The position numbers and the translations under genes are program-made. Under the pieces are notes generated by a model, which was not told the origin of the DNA, did no database searches, and saw only the letters and a list, made by a program, of their open reading frames with translations. Shown here one piece after another: positions 1 through 11,862 of a stretch of DNA of 64,000 nt; position 1 is the first letter of the stretch, and every line of letters starts with the position of its first letter. The DNA is from Trichostrongylus colubriformis (Eukaryota > Nematoda > Chromadorea > Rhabditida > Trichostrongylidae): the NCBI GenBank assembly GCA_963978905.1, contig OZ022256.1, positions 26,933,426 through 26,997,425 of the forward strand. Reading direction: 5' to 3'.

Positions 1-1
1 G

Positions 2-781
2 AGGACCATTCTCTACGCTGACGACATTGCCCTGATAGCGGATACCAAAGAAGAACTTCAGGCGAAGGTGCAGAGGTGGCAGGCAAGGCTGGCAGAGAAC
101 GGCTTACGAGTAAACGTGAAGAAGACCAAATTCCTAAGCTCCGAAGACTGTCCGGTGTCCATCGTGGACCGCCATGGAGAAAGCATCGAAAGGGTTCAGG
201 ACTTCCGATACCTGGGAAGTGATATAGCCGAGGATGGTACGGTAGATCAGGCCGTGAAAGCCCGAATAAATACGGCATGGCTGAAATGGAGAGAGTCCAC
301 AAGAATCCTCTGCGATCGACGGTGCTCCAGGACTCTAAAGGGCAAGGTATACCAAACGGTGATAAGACCCGCAATGCTCTATGGCAGCGAGTGCTGGCCC
401 ATAACAAAGAATCTCGAGAAACAGCTACATTCCGCAGAAATGAGGATGCTGAGATGGGCATGTGGCTGGACGCGGCTCGACAGGATCAGGAACGAGGAAG
501 TCAGGGCAGTCATGCAGACGGCACCGGTCCAGCTGAAGTTGAGGGAGCAGCGGCTAAGATGGTATGGGCACGTGCTGAGAAGGTCGGCAGGCCATCCAAT
601 TAGGAAAGCGGTAGAGTTCGAAGTACCCGGCAAGCGACTACGAGGAGCCCCAAAGAAAAGGTGGAGGGACGTTATCAAAACGGACCTCACAGAAGTGGAA
701 GCCACGGCAGAAGATGCCTTGGATAGAAGAAAATGGCGGCGATTGACAAGAACAGCGGACCCCGCAACGGCGCGGGACTGA
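2..781 (+). mobile_element. non-LTR retrotransposon reverse transcriptase, 3' part, cut by window edge
   Basis: One frame is open from the first bases of the window to the TGA at 779-781. It begins inside the polymerase active site: LYADDIAL, with the catalytic YADD at about 18-29. The thumb and C-terminal region follow, with FRYLGSDI, the AMLYGSECW motif near 370-395, LRWYGHVLRR near 560-590 and a basic tail ending in WRRLTRTADPATARD. These are family features of nematode RTE-like endonuclease/reverse transcriptases, which copy their own RNA at a nicked target. No stop or frameshift is visible in this part, so the copy may be young. The endonuclease and RT fingers lie outside the window. The 3' UTR is short and its end is not clear. 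The RTE clade is inferred from these motifs. Confidence 0.85.
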
Positions 782-3700
782 CGCTAGGGAGAAGAAGAGA
801 ATATGCGGGAGCACAGCTGGCCTCCAGATTTTGAAGAACTCCTGAAGAAACCGGGAGGGGTCAGGAGATACAAATATTAGACGTGTTTCGCTGAAGTGCT
901 TGCAGGGTCCGTAAAAACTGCGATTCATGAATGGTGGAATCGGTGTTGTAGGAGTGGAATCTTCCCAGCATCATGGCGAAGTGCTGCCCAGAGCTTCACT
1001 GTCTTGGAGAGACAAAAAGAAATTATTCGATGGAATAGAGACGCGTGCCAGCGATCATGCGCCTCGCCAAGGCATTCGTCGCGTGTGCTGACCATCCCAC
1101 ACGCACCACAGCCATAGAACCTCGACATATTTTTCCTGATTGGATATTTAACGCAGTCACTCATCATACATTGTATGGAAAACATGAAGATAATTCTGAT
1201 ACAAGCCATTGCAATCGATTTTAAAGAAAAGTTACGATAAAAATTACAGGAATATCACTGACTACAAGTACTTAGTAGATGACGGGAAACAGTGTCGATA
1301 CGTTCAAAAGAGCGCTGTGCATGCTTGTTGTTTCTCTGTGGTCCATGGAGATTTCATGTTCATACAACAACAGCTGCGTTTCGGGTGCAAAACGCACTGA
1401 TATTCAGCGTTTGTTAAGTGTAATTACTCCTCACGTATGCGTTTCACCTTCTTATAATGTGCCTAAGGTAAACCTGACCTGGGCTGCCCTCCAGTTGTTT
1501 CTTACCACTGTACCAACTGTATCATGCACCCCCAGCAGATCTTCTACTATAAACGTTCTACACAAGCGATATTTCAATTTTTCTATCTCCATCGAGCCCG
1601 TTTCCGTGTGTTGATCAGCCTCCTCTGGGAATTCTATCGCAAATGAGAGGATCGAAACAGCGACGAAAGGAAGCCACACACAGACTACGAGTAATGTCAC
1701 AGCATAATTAGGTGTCACTTTGTTCTGTGAGGAAGTGCTAGGAACAAGCTTTTAAAGCATTCATTGGTGCACAATTCTTGCATCCCTATGGGCATAGTCG
1801 GCACAAGAGTGGCCAGGACGGTATCATTAGGCCGTCAGATACACAGTTTTTGAGCAGTCTGCTTTCAAAGAATTGATTCAACGGCACTAGGTATCTCTGG
1901 AAGTTATGGCGCCAGATTACCGCCATAGCAAAATTCAGAACATTCAAAGTACGTGTTAGCACTGGTCCGTAGAGATATGGGTAACTTTAAAATGAAACAG
2001 GGGAAATGCTAAAGTAGAAGGTGTCTATTCGGCCAACCACAAGACATACCTTCACTTTGCTAGAATATAAATTAAACTCGCTATGAAACGTCTTTCTCTG
2101 CAGGAATCTGAGCTGGAACAGAAACATGGTATGGCATGGTGTTTCAACTCCATTAGAGGACACACTTGTATATCCTGCACAGAAGCGATCAAGGAAGGGC
2201 TCAAAAGAAGGGATCCATATTCAGTAAAATAGCAAAGAGTGGGAAGAGAAAGATAATGTTCACCAGGCTTTGCCAACCGCAAGTTTAAGGGTGCCATCCG
2301 TGGTAACGAAGGCAGTCAGAAAGGGGAAACTTGCTTTCAGTAAGTGGAAGAACAAATTTCATGAGGTGATTTTCGGCAAGACTCACATTGAAAACGCCCA
2401 ACAGTTCTTGGTAGCTTTTGTTGGCGGAGTAGCTGTAAACCTGCAACGTTTGCGATTATGTGGCTTACCCTACCTGGTTACCTGCATCACTCTCTTCGGC
2501 AATGCAGGGGTGAGTAACCCGCATCCTTGACAGGATCCGTGGTAGGAAGAGCATCTTATCTACTGACCGTTTCATTTCGTTTTTTCTACACTTGAACTAC
2601 ATCGCGCTACTTTCATACCCCAAAATCGAGATGAATTACTCCTAGCGGTGTATTTGAAGTGCAATTCACACTTATATTGTGCGTCGCGATCATACCCCGG
2701 AGCCGTACGACACACGCCATGCACCCTCAACGCTGCCTCGGCCTGGCATGTAGGTTGAAGAGCGTGAGGTAGTATGTGCATGCTGAGGCTGGCACAAATC
2801 CCTACCGTAGCTCTCGAACACAGAGACATTAATACTCTAAAGGCAGCGGGAGGAGTAAGGAGAAATTGAGAACTGGCTCGCATTGAAAAGTCGCAGCTTG
2901 GAGTTTTACCACGATCCAGCAGCACGGCTTGTCATTCTGCAGTTCAACAGCCAGGCGAGTTGCGTGCGAGTGCGAGACAACGTTCGAGGCCTGATTTTGC
3001 ATCTGGCCTGTCTGCAGTTTACCCTCGGCTAGGAGCGCAGAGGATATAGAGAGAAGGGGGGAGGTTGATCTTTTCTTCCTCGGCTTTCTCGCCGTATTAT
3101 TATTATTTCTCTACTGTTTCACTGCTGAGCACCCCTACTTTCACATTCTGCAATCTGTCTGAGTAGAAAATTAACGTTACAAAGGCGAACGCTCAAGTGG
3201 TGACGGTACGCATAACATAGCTTCGTAAAAAAAGCTGTTCCCTTCTCTGAGCACTTCCTTCATTGCTTCTGTGCATGAATACGCAAGCGCATGCTTCATC
3301 GGTAGGAGGTTTGGAACTCGGCAGGATCCAGTTCGGTAGAGATGTTCGAATTGAAAGGGATTATTCAAAAAACGATGATGAAAGCGAAAATAGGACTTTG
3401 TGATTCTGACTGAACAGTAAACTATCACAGGAGAGACATCGAGCATCGATATGCAACATGCAGATGGCTTGCACTGGATTAAAGTAAAATTATTCTCGAT
3501 GTTCTTCTAAAAGTAGAAGAGCACCACTTACAGTCACCATCATGCCCTGCACATGAATCCATCTACCATTGCCGGCGACCTCTAGAAGACCAAGCCTGAA
3601 GTATGGGCAAATTCAAGGGAACATTGCCAGAATCTGTGACACTCAGTTGAGTTGATCAGTATAGAAAGAGCTTCCAAATGCCTTGGAACCTATCGAATCG

Positions 3701-3867
3701 ATGTAGAATGCAATTACCAACCAAAGTGTAGCCGCAGTGGTCAAAGTCGAGCAAGGAAAGCATCTCTTTTTCCGCTTAAATAAACGTACTTACCTTGACG
3801 TTTTGAAATAACGTCACTAGAGCTCTAAAGGCAGCGATAGGGAATTTCGGACGAACAGAAAAAATGG
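782..3867. other. no gene recognised
   Basis: Many short frames are open here but none has a recognisable domain, a run of matching splice signals or an extended reading frame. Around 3040-3150 lies one member of a dispersed family that contains TTTCTCTACTGTTTCACT and CTACTTTCACATT. Related copies sit near 5060-5130 and 51700-51800. Otherwise I see only AT-rich unique-looking DNA. Confidence 0.5.
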
Positions 3868-4135
3868 GGTGAGGGTCGATTGGTCGAATTTTCGCTTCGC
3901 TGCGTCGCACTCGCGGCGCAGTCAGCGAGAGTCGTTTAGAATTCCGCTCAAGACACACCTGGTACCGTATGGGATCCTTAGAGATAGGCGAGCTCCCAAA
4001 GCTTTTGACCTGCAATCTTTAAGGAATTCTTACGGTGTCAGACCATTGCGTCTTGAGCGGAATTCCAAACGACTCGTACTGACGGCGCCGTGAGCGCAAC
4101 ATAGCGAAGCGAAACTCGACATCGACCCTAACCCG
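3868..4135. repeat. CG-rich fold-back repeat, inverted arms about 85 bp
   Basis: The left arm (about 3868-3955) contains GTCGATTGGTCGAATTTTCGC, then a CG-rich CGTCGCACTCGCGGCGC block and GAATTCCGCTCAAGAC. The right arm (about 4048-4130) carries the reverse complement, from GTCTTGAGCGGAATTCC to GACATCGACCC. The arms flank a spacer of about 90 bp, so transcripts could fold into a hairpin. The same sequence recurs near 7505, 20017, 49262, 51320 and 52235, so it is a non-coding dispersed family, probably a MITE. No transposase is present. Confidence 0.65.
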
Positions 4136-4137
4136 TG

Positions 4138-4265
4138 AAAAATGTTAATTTGAGAATCGAGTAGCTTAGTAATACGATGGTAAAGAAAAAATAGGAAGAA
4201 GTTGCCAAAGACCCGGGAAAAGGCCCCCTTCCCACCGTTGATTCTTGTCCTCCTCTTGACGGACG
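4138..4265 (-). repeat. dispersed repeat, three copies in the window
   Basis: On the minus strand this reads GAATCAACGGTGGGAAGG, then GGGTCTTTGGC, then a pyrimidine-rich run and CTACTCGATTCTCAAATT. A plus-strand relative lies at about 10820-10945 with GAATCAACGGTGGGGAGG and GGGTCTTTGGCC, and a third, more diverged, at about 17405-17530. The copies carry no open frame. It is probably an ancient interspersed element. Confidence 0.5.
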
Positions 4266-5308
4266 ATCTTTTCGTCAAGAGGCGGAAAGTTCAAACGAGT
4301 TTCCCATTGGCATGTTGCCAAGTAAACACAAGGGAATGTTGGAAATACGACAGCTTCTATTTTCTGAAGTGAGCTTCAAGCTAAAACTCGAAAGTGCAGC
4401 GCGATGCCTTCACTTCTGCCGAATATCCATGGCCGCTCTCATCGTAGCCATTTAAGAATCACGTCGCTTGGAGGCGGGGCTGTCATCTAAAGGTGTCAGC
4501 TGTTAACCGTTACGCTATCGCTACAGCCAAAAGGCGCGCTTTTCGACCGGGAATTCGCCATAAATAGCTTCTTAGGCTCATAGTTTTCATTTCTTTTAAG
4601 GAATTTAAAGGAATTTTCCACTCTCTCTAGGAATTTCTCAACCACATTATCTCTAATCTTTGATTGCTTTAGTATCCTTAATGCTGTCTTTAATTGCTTA
4701 GAAAAACCAGTACCTGGCAATTTGAGGACCGTTAAAGGTATGGAAAAGGCAGAGCGTGGATGACATGTTTACTGTAAGCATAAAATGAAGAATCGAGCTT
4801 GAGAGAGTTAATCTACTACAAAACTCGCTATCAAAAAGCTCGTCCTAGGGTCATCTTCACGACATTGCTGTGTTGCTATACGCGCTTCCTCCATCCGCTG
4901 GGCGAGTCACCGAGAGGGCACTGCGATGTTCGGGGTGCTGGCATCATCTCTTGCCGTCTACTATTCGTGCTTAGCAGTTAATGATGCATAGCGGCGTGAG
5001 GAAAGGTGTCGGAAGGGGGAATTCGAGTTCCTAGGCTCCGATTTTTGAGCGTTTGATTCCGCTCTTTTCTTTTCCTTCTTTCTCTACTGTTGCACTAGTG
5101 ATCACTTCGACATTCACACTGCAAAATTATTCCACAATATGCCAAAGGTACCCCTCACGCTGCCTATGAAACAGAAATGAGGGACCATTAAAAGATTAGG
5201 GGATACTTTTTCACTGGAAATCAAAGTGGAAGCACGTAACTGATGCACTGATCTGAACAATAACCGAGAAATGAGGTAGTTGTTCAAGGGACAGTTTATC
5301 TACCTACA
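4266..5308. other. no gene recognised
   Basis: Small frames only. A diverged copy of the pyrimidine-rich dispersed family is present near 5050-5150. Nothing else is supported. Confidence 0.4.
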
Positions 5309-5310
5309 TA

Positions 5311-5810
5311 CAGTAGCGCTCAAAAGTCTTCGGCCAAATAGCTTTTCACTTGGGTTTTTCATTTGTAACTTTTTTTGCCACTGAACCAATCCAAGAGAAA
5401 TTTTAGTATGTTGTACTTGGAGACACTGCATACTTAATATACTGTTTCGGCGCTCAACGGTGTAGGTTACGTGGTCAAATGCAATTTTTTGTTTTTGGGG
5501 TGCCATCCCTATGCCGTCCCGCTGTGCCGCTGTCATCAAAAGTCGTGGTCTTTCTACAATATATTAACGTTCTCTGAGGCTTGCTCGTTTCGTTTTCGTA
5601 AAGAAAGTCGTTTATCCTGACCAAGCCTTTTACTTTTTTTCGGTGGTCTTTTAGTAAATTTTTGTAAAAAACCATGAAAAGAAATGCTGGCAATAGGATC
5701 AGGCACCATATCAAAATCAGGCACCATATATTAAAATTCTGTCAAATTTGGTCAAGTAGAAAAAAAGTTATGACAAAAAAGTTTTGGCCAAAGACTTTTG
5801 AGCGCTACTG
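5311..5810. mobile_element. Tc1/mariner-type MITE, 500 bp, TA target duplication
   Basis: The element starts CAGTAGCGCTCAAAAGTCTT and ends with the reverse complement, AAGACTTTTGAGCGCTACTG. The inverted ends match over about 28 bp with one mismatch. TA flanks each end at 5309-5310 and 5811-5812, as expected for Tc1/mariner insertion. The interior is AT-rich with no recognisable transposase, so it is non-autonomous. A sister element of almost equal length with the same CAGTAGCG start lies at 23281-23782. Confidence 0.88.
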
Positions 5811-5812
5811 TA

Positions 5813-7126
5813 CTATGCGAGATCAGAGGTAATATTTGACTCAGCCCGCAAACCCATTGTGTTGGACGGCTACACTTTGGGAAAAACTCAGAAGGATTTC
5901 CGTGAACAATTCGGCAGAATGAATGGTCGGGGAATCCTTGTAGCAGATGTCTATTTGGAGTAGGTGTAGATGTCAACAAACAACAACAATCTGAGTGTTC
6001 GATGCAGCAGGAAGTAAATCTCGGGGATCGAGGCGGCCAAACAACTGAGTCTTTTTGAGCGAAGAAAATATAAGGAGCCATAAACTTGCGTGCTTACGTC
6101 CGACCTATCACATGAAGCGGGTTACACTCCCTTGTATCGCAGTACATCATTCAGCTCTTAAGCGTGATTAGGTCCGCCAGTCTGACGGTTAACAACGCGG
6201 GCCCTATTTTTAAGACATCAGCTGTCCATATTTTGAAGCAAAAACTGGACATGCAAACAGCTCTACTGCCCACTCTTTCTATTCTAAAAACACTTGAAGA
6301 AAAGCTCTGAAGGATTAACAGGAATTATCGTTACAATTAGGTCGGCCAAAAAGTGTGCTTACAACCTCTCCATTTTAAGCAACAGCGTTAAGCACACAAT
6401 ACACCAAATGAAACTTACCATTAGTAAGCAAAGCGCGAATTTCACCTTGGAGATCCGAAGGAGGAAGATAATACAGGAATTATAAGACGAACGTCACACG
6501 GAAATGTAAAACTGACGGAGAATACGTTTTTCGGCGACCTTAAAAAAAGCAGTCGAAGGAATGGCCGAATGATCGAGGCGAATCTCGTTTGATGTATGTA
6601 TGAATCGCCGATGGAGAACAACTGTTGTCTGGGGCTAGCGCAGTCTACAATTAACCCTCGGTCGCATGATTGTTTATCTGCATGTCAGTGATAAACATCT
6701 CTAATCAGTCATGTTTCTGTTCTAAGAAAAATTGCTGGGAAAGAGTAATATAACAGATATAGATATCAATCTTGCACATAGAAGCTATGCATAACATTAT
6801 AGGAAGTGATATTTTCAGCTTTCTGATGTGATAAAATAAAGGTTTATTCGACAAGACTTTCTACGGTGTCTCCTTCTTAGAGCCTGATCTGGGGAATGGC
6901 TTCACTCCCATAATACGGATAAACTATCGAGACAGCGATAGGAAACTTTCGAGGATCATGGAAACTTGCAAGTTTACGTATGTAAGTACTGGGTGTAAAG
7001 GCAGTGACAACGCTATTCGATTGCCCGACAGTATTGAAGGTAGTGATGCTATGTAGTGCGGCAGTCGAAAAAAAAGTAAAATGGATTGGTCAAAAACTTC
7101 AGAAATTGAACCACTGAAATCGTGTT
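5813..7126. other. no gene recognised
   Basis: AT-rich DNA with short unrelated frames. I see no paired splice sites with coding-like sequence between them and no repeat match to the rest of the window. Confidence 0.4.
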
Positions 7127-7200
7127 CATGCTTTGCTCACTGACGCCACCGGCGTCAAAGTGCGCCGTCATCGGGTGTCGGGATCAGTGAGCAAAGCATG
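7127..7200. repeat. short hairpin repeat, 17-bp perfect arms
   Basis: CATGCTTTGCTCACTGA at 7127-7143 is repeated exactly in inverse as TCAGTGAGCAAAGCATG at 7184-7200, around a 40-base loop rich in CGCC/GGCG. The layout resembles the hairpin at 57851-57911, whose arms contain CATACTTTGCGCACTGACGCC. The two look like relatives of one small hairpin family. Confidence 0.6.
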
Positions 7201-7504
7201 GACGCCGTCTGACCTCCTGTTGCTTTTGCGGTGGACCTGTATCCAATGTGCCACATTAATGACCTATTGGATGGGGCAACGCGAATCTGCGAGTTATGGA
7301 GGTACCTGATGCACTTGCGTGTAGGTGCACCCTGCACAAGATGCGTTGAGCGGCTCGACATTGTTAAGTCGCTTAGTTCGCACCTTTAGGCTGAAACCCA
7401 CTATAACTGCCCTCTGCAATCACTAAATACAGTGTGCCTGTTCTCCTTCAGCACAGCTCGCATTGTGTTTAGTATTTTGGTTTCATCCGTGAGCAGAGAG
7501 CCGC

Positions 7505-7580
7505 GGGTGGGGGCCGATTGGTCGAATTTTCGCTTCGCGGCGTCCCACTCGCGGCGCCGCCAGCACGACTTCCTGCATTC
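7505..7580 (+). repeat. partial copy of the CG-rich fold-back repeat
   Basis: GATTGGTCGAATTTTCGCTT followed by CGCGGCGTCCCACTCGCGGCGCCG matches the left arm of the repeat at 3868. The inverted partner arm is missing, so this is a one-armed remnant. Confidence 0.6.
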
Positions 7581-7585
7581 TATTG

Positions 7586-8687
7586 GTTCAATATAGAACC
7601 GACGAAATTCTGGCATTAAGGTGACGCTATGAGGGGAGGAAGGTGGTAATGCTGAATCTCGGGTGGTGTACCAGAAAAAATTTTGCAAACGCTTCCTCCT
7701 ACGCTGTGATCTTGTTCAAGACCAAGGTTAGCAGGGCTCAGTTCATGGGATGCTTGAATATTATCGTATTTTCCTTTATTGCGAGTTCTTTAACATCCTC
7801 GGTAACTTGACTGAGTACGATAACCGACAAAATATCGTGAAGTGTGCTTTTAATACAAGGCAATCGAGCGAAGTAGGTGCCGCTCATGATACGGGTTTCT
7901 GATGTGCCTTCGCTCGAGATAACGAGATGAATGTTGCAAAATATCTCTCCATAAGATGGAGGAAGCCCATAGAGTTGGAACATCAATTCATCTGCCATCG
8001 CCAACTAGCTCATGGCGCACCTTCAACCAAGAGAATAACATCGGCGTATCTCAGATTAGTTCAATTACCTTCTTAGAAAAGTAGATCTCTGGAGGGCTAT
8101 CTGAAGTGCATATTTCTGCACCGCCACGGTGCGCCATCACAGCGCTAGCCAAAAACCGCTGACACATTCGAACTCGTTCTGATTACCCCTACTTTAATTC
8201 TCTTACTGGTCAGCGCATTCAAAGGGCGTGGTAAGAGCGGGCTCGAGCGGGTATGTATAACTCGGTTGAGTACTCTGGAAAAATGGTGACTGGCCGTGTT
8301 CACTCTTGATGGGAATGACTGTTAGTGGCTGCGATATCGGTACAAGATTCGGGAACGTCATAATGCCTACCGCCGCAGGTCTAGTGAACAATAATGGTGA
8401 CCGTTAAGCGAGCTCTTCAGTCCAAACTCACGCAAATGTGCCCCCACAGCAAGCCGTGATTTTCATGTGACGGCACCTCTTAAACTACAGCGCTAAATAT
8501 ACAATTGGTCTTTTCCCTGCAATGATTTGAACTAAAATTTGAGGTATCGCTCGGACATTGGTTTGCCGATAAAGACACCGTATCCAGTCAAGTGGTTTAC
8601 ATCGGGGACGTTCTCAAAAGGCCGTCATTTGAGCAAGTAGAACCATTCTGTAGCATATGGAGGTTAACAATTCTTCAAAAATGCAGC
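7586..8687. other. no firm gene; possible trace of a reverse transcriptase
   Basis: On the minus strand near 8013-8057 a short stretch reads LRYADVILLVEG, which resembles the catalytic box of RTE-like reverse transcriptases. It lacks the second Asp, and the sequence around it does not continue the family pattern. It may be a chance match or a very old relic. Nothing else is supported in this interval. Confidence 0.2.
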
Positions 8688-8693
8688 TTTATT
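8688..8693 (-). terminator. polyadenylation signal AATAAA of the NF-kB-like gene
   Basis: AATAAA on the minus strand lies 31 bases past the stop codon of the ankyrin/death-domain gene (stop at 8724-8726). That is a normal place for the cleavage and polyadenylation signal. Confidence 0.6.
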
Positions 8694-8723
8694 GGTGAGC
8701 AAAATATATCGACAACATGAAGC

Positions 8724-11700
8724 TCAGTAGATGAATCTGTCATCGATCAGCTTCACGGACTCCTCTTCTTGAAGTGTGTGCAGAGCCGAGCGAACGCGGG
8801 AGATCTTAGCTTCGGGCATTTGCTGAACTCGTGAAGTGAGGAAAATTGGTATGAACGCTGATAAAGACAAACAGCAATCATTTCACCTCAAACTGGTCCA
8901 GCAGAATCATCGTAGGACTGCTGTCATCGGAACAAATCGAAATCAATTCAATCATATGAGAACAACCTAGCTCCTGAAAGCAACAGAATTTACTGTAAAG
9001 CATGAATTCTTAGATAGTTAGATTGGATGAGCGGATTTGATCCGGTTTAAGACATGGAAGGGCGCGAACTATCAGAAAGGCCGTTGCGGCGACGTGAAGT
9101 GTCAAAGATGGGCTCAAACTTTCACAGCTGATGTGCTTACAAGTGTGCGATTGAGCACTCATGATTGCCTAGGCATCCGAGAAAACGGTGGCTGCGCCCA
9201 TTACCGCGTAGTTATTAACAATGGGATCAGCAAGGTGCTCTACCAGCATGGTGACCGAATTCAGGTGCCCTGTCGCACACTCAGTGCTGGTCGTGGGGAG
9301 TTATAGCCATTCCGCATGCCACGACATCGCGTTGTTGCTATAGCTTGATAATGCTGATTATGCCAATTTGTACTACACATCAGCCTGAAACCATCTGTCG
9401 CGAAAGGCGAGGATCGCTCCTTAGTTCCTGTGGCGCGCCGGCCTCCGTGGGTTTGACCGCCGCGGCTCCACGTTGGTCATATTCTGTGATCGTTCGATGT
9501 CGAACGACAGCCGCGCACCGCGGCACCATCACGGACCTCACCGGGCAGTCTTCTCGCTGGGTTCATCGAATGGTGTGGCGTGTCCATCTCTTTCGTCAAG
9601 ACCACACGGGCCTCGCTAACGAGGCCGGCGGCGGTACCACGGGGCTTGGGCCCTTAGAACAAGTAATGGAATTGTCTCAACTTCTGGACGCAACCTGAAA
9701 TATATAGGGTCGTCGGACGGGACTCGTAGCGAGAGCCCGGCGTGAGTTTGGTTCTAGTTCATTCTGTGTGTTTTAATGATTTCACTGATACTTCAATATA
9801 AACTAGTTGTGCCCCTTCTTGTATCTATCGTGTGTTAGTAGAGGTGAGTCCTCAGTCTTTCTCAGCGGTGTGTGTATGTTATTTCAGTAGGGTTTTACCT
9901 ACAGTAGAGCTTGTGGTTACCGGGTGAAAGTCCTCAGGCGTCGGCCTGTGTAATCCGGTTAATCTTCCCCAAGTAGTTCAGCTTCGCTAATTAGGACCTG
10001 GGAGGGTTAGGCTAGGCGTGGTCCGCGATCAATGCGGACCATCCATGGGGCGCCGTTTGCAACACCATCGACCGATGAGACTTCGAGCAATGACTGCGAA
10101 CTGTGTGAACGGCGGCTTGAGTTGGTGATGCGTCCTTTATCCCGTCTACTTATCAAATGAGAATGCACGCAACTTCAATGACTCCCTACGATTCTGCGTG
10201 AAATAGATTGCGTGGCGTATTCTCCACACCACATGGCCAACATAAATACTTCAGCTTATTTCTATGTACACCTTGCAGTATAGCTTTCACAACGCTTGTT
10301 AGCAGAAGTGCAAACAGTAACCCATTTGTGACCGTGGTAGCTACCGTGGCTGACACGAAGTCGGCCGATTTGGACAGTGACAGCCATATGTTGCTGACAG
10401 ACGTTTCATGGACCTCCTGATAGCACCTTCTGACATTCGAGAAAGTTTTTTTTGAATTAAAGACAGTGTCAGGGGTAATGTGGGTGATGAGAATCCCTAA
10501 GAGGAGTCATTCACTCGAAAACTACGGGTTTGGAAAGCCTATTTGCGGCAAAATCCCCCACGAAGGGTGCGCTCCCGAGCTGTGGCAGAGGCGGCCTTTT
10601 CTGCTCGAGCCGCCTTACTGTGCTCGGTCCGCCTCCTAGCGAGTGATCGGCTGGGGTGGGAATAGGAGGTATCGCGGCCCGCTTTCTCAGTCTTGGCTTG
10701 AAGCGCACTCCAGAAAAGGGATGCTTACTCATTCTCGAACATCTCTTCGTGTTTACAACATGGCAACACGCCAATGGAACACACGTCCGGACCACCCGCC
10801 TCTTCACGGTAATGCTCCACATCGAGAATCAACGGTGGGGAGGAGTCCTATTTCTCGGGTCTTTGGCCATTTCCATCCGTTTTTTCTTCTTCACTATCCT
10901 GTTACTAGGCATCTCGACTTTCACATTCACTACTTCTTTTACTTTTCTGCCGAATTCCCCAAACACTGCCTTTAAACAACTGCCTGCACCCTGCTGCTTT
11001 TATGCAAGCCATGGACCGGAGGAAGGGCCTGTACACTTATAAAAACTCCCAACCCTCAGCTGGGCGGAAAGAGTTTGCTCTAGGACTTTACCTAGTATTG
11101 GGGATATTCAGAGTGCTGATCACGTATACGTATACAACCTCCATCTTTGCCAATTTCACGCCAACGTCAAAAGACCATATTCGTGAAGCACCCCAAATTA
11201 CCCATACAGGCAAAGTTTCAGTAGAATCGACCAACTGTCTGGGGTAGCGATAGTTGAATGGTGCCAAAAGTCCCTTCCCCCACCTGAATACAGGCAAAAA
11301 AAGGATAGACGAGGAACAGAGTGTACAGAAATCCCATAAACTACATTAACAAAAAAACAAAAACCTTGAAAACAAAGAGCATCGAAAACTGGCCACGTGG
11401 GACTGTGTTAGGCACGTATAGCTGACAGTAAGTCGCCGGCCGCAAGTGATGCGGCCCGAACGCGTCATTTTGCAAAAAACGGTCGCAAATGGGTTAAATA
11501 TAGATGTCATTTCAGAGAGGATCTCGACTGAAAGCATCGCAATGGAGAAAAGTGCCGGTTGGGCGTTGCACATGCTGCAATCACTGATACAACATCAGCC
11601 GCGGTCTTGTATCGAAATTGAAGGGTGGTTTGCATAGTGTGTCTGCAGTTGTCCAGCACAAGAAAATAGGGATGGCAAATATTATATCACTCTCTTTTCC

Positions 11701-11862
11701 CTGATCTTGCACTAGAGAGAAGGATTCTGATGCCCCATAATGGATTTGGCAGTCTGCAGCAAAGAAAAAAATGAACCGTTGCTAGCTGTTGCCATTTCGA
11801 GTTCTCGTCCATCAGTTTAGAAAGTCTCAATCGTGTCAAGTAATCGAGGCAAGAAATATCGT
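8724..11862 (-). CDS. death-domain exons (16-18) of the NF-kB-like gene
   Basis: Exon 16 (11777-11862) encodes CLDYLTRLRLSKLMDENSKW followed by QQLAT. After a 2.8-kb intron, exon 17 (8887-8973) continues with ELGCSHMIELISICSDDSSP and TMILLDQFE. Exon 18 (8724-8822) ends ALHTLQEEESVKLIDDRFIY and stops. The W-x-x-LA-x-x-LG core, the SPT...LLDQFE helix and the terminal VKLI helix are the pattern of the death domain at the C-terminus of NF-kB p105/p100. That domain normally binds other death-domain or adaptor proteins. Junctions are ACG|GTTCAT to TTTCAG|GAG and GAG|GTGAAA to TTCAG|CAA, all in phase 0. The donor GTTCAT is not ideal, but the joined motif supports it. Confidence 0.8.

Noticed and set aside
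11687..11776. Read-through of exon 16 to the in-frame stop at 11687.
   Set aside because: The extra residues are not death-domain-like, while splicing to 8973 restores the motif exactly.
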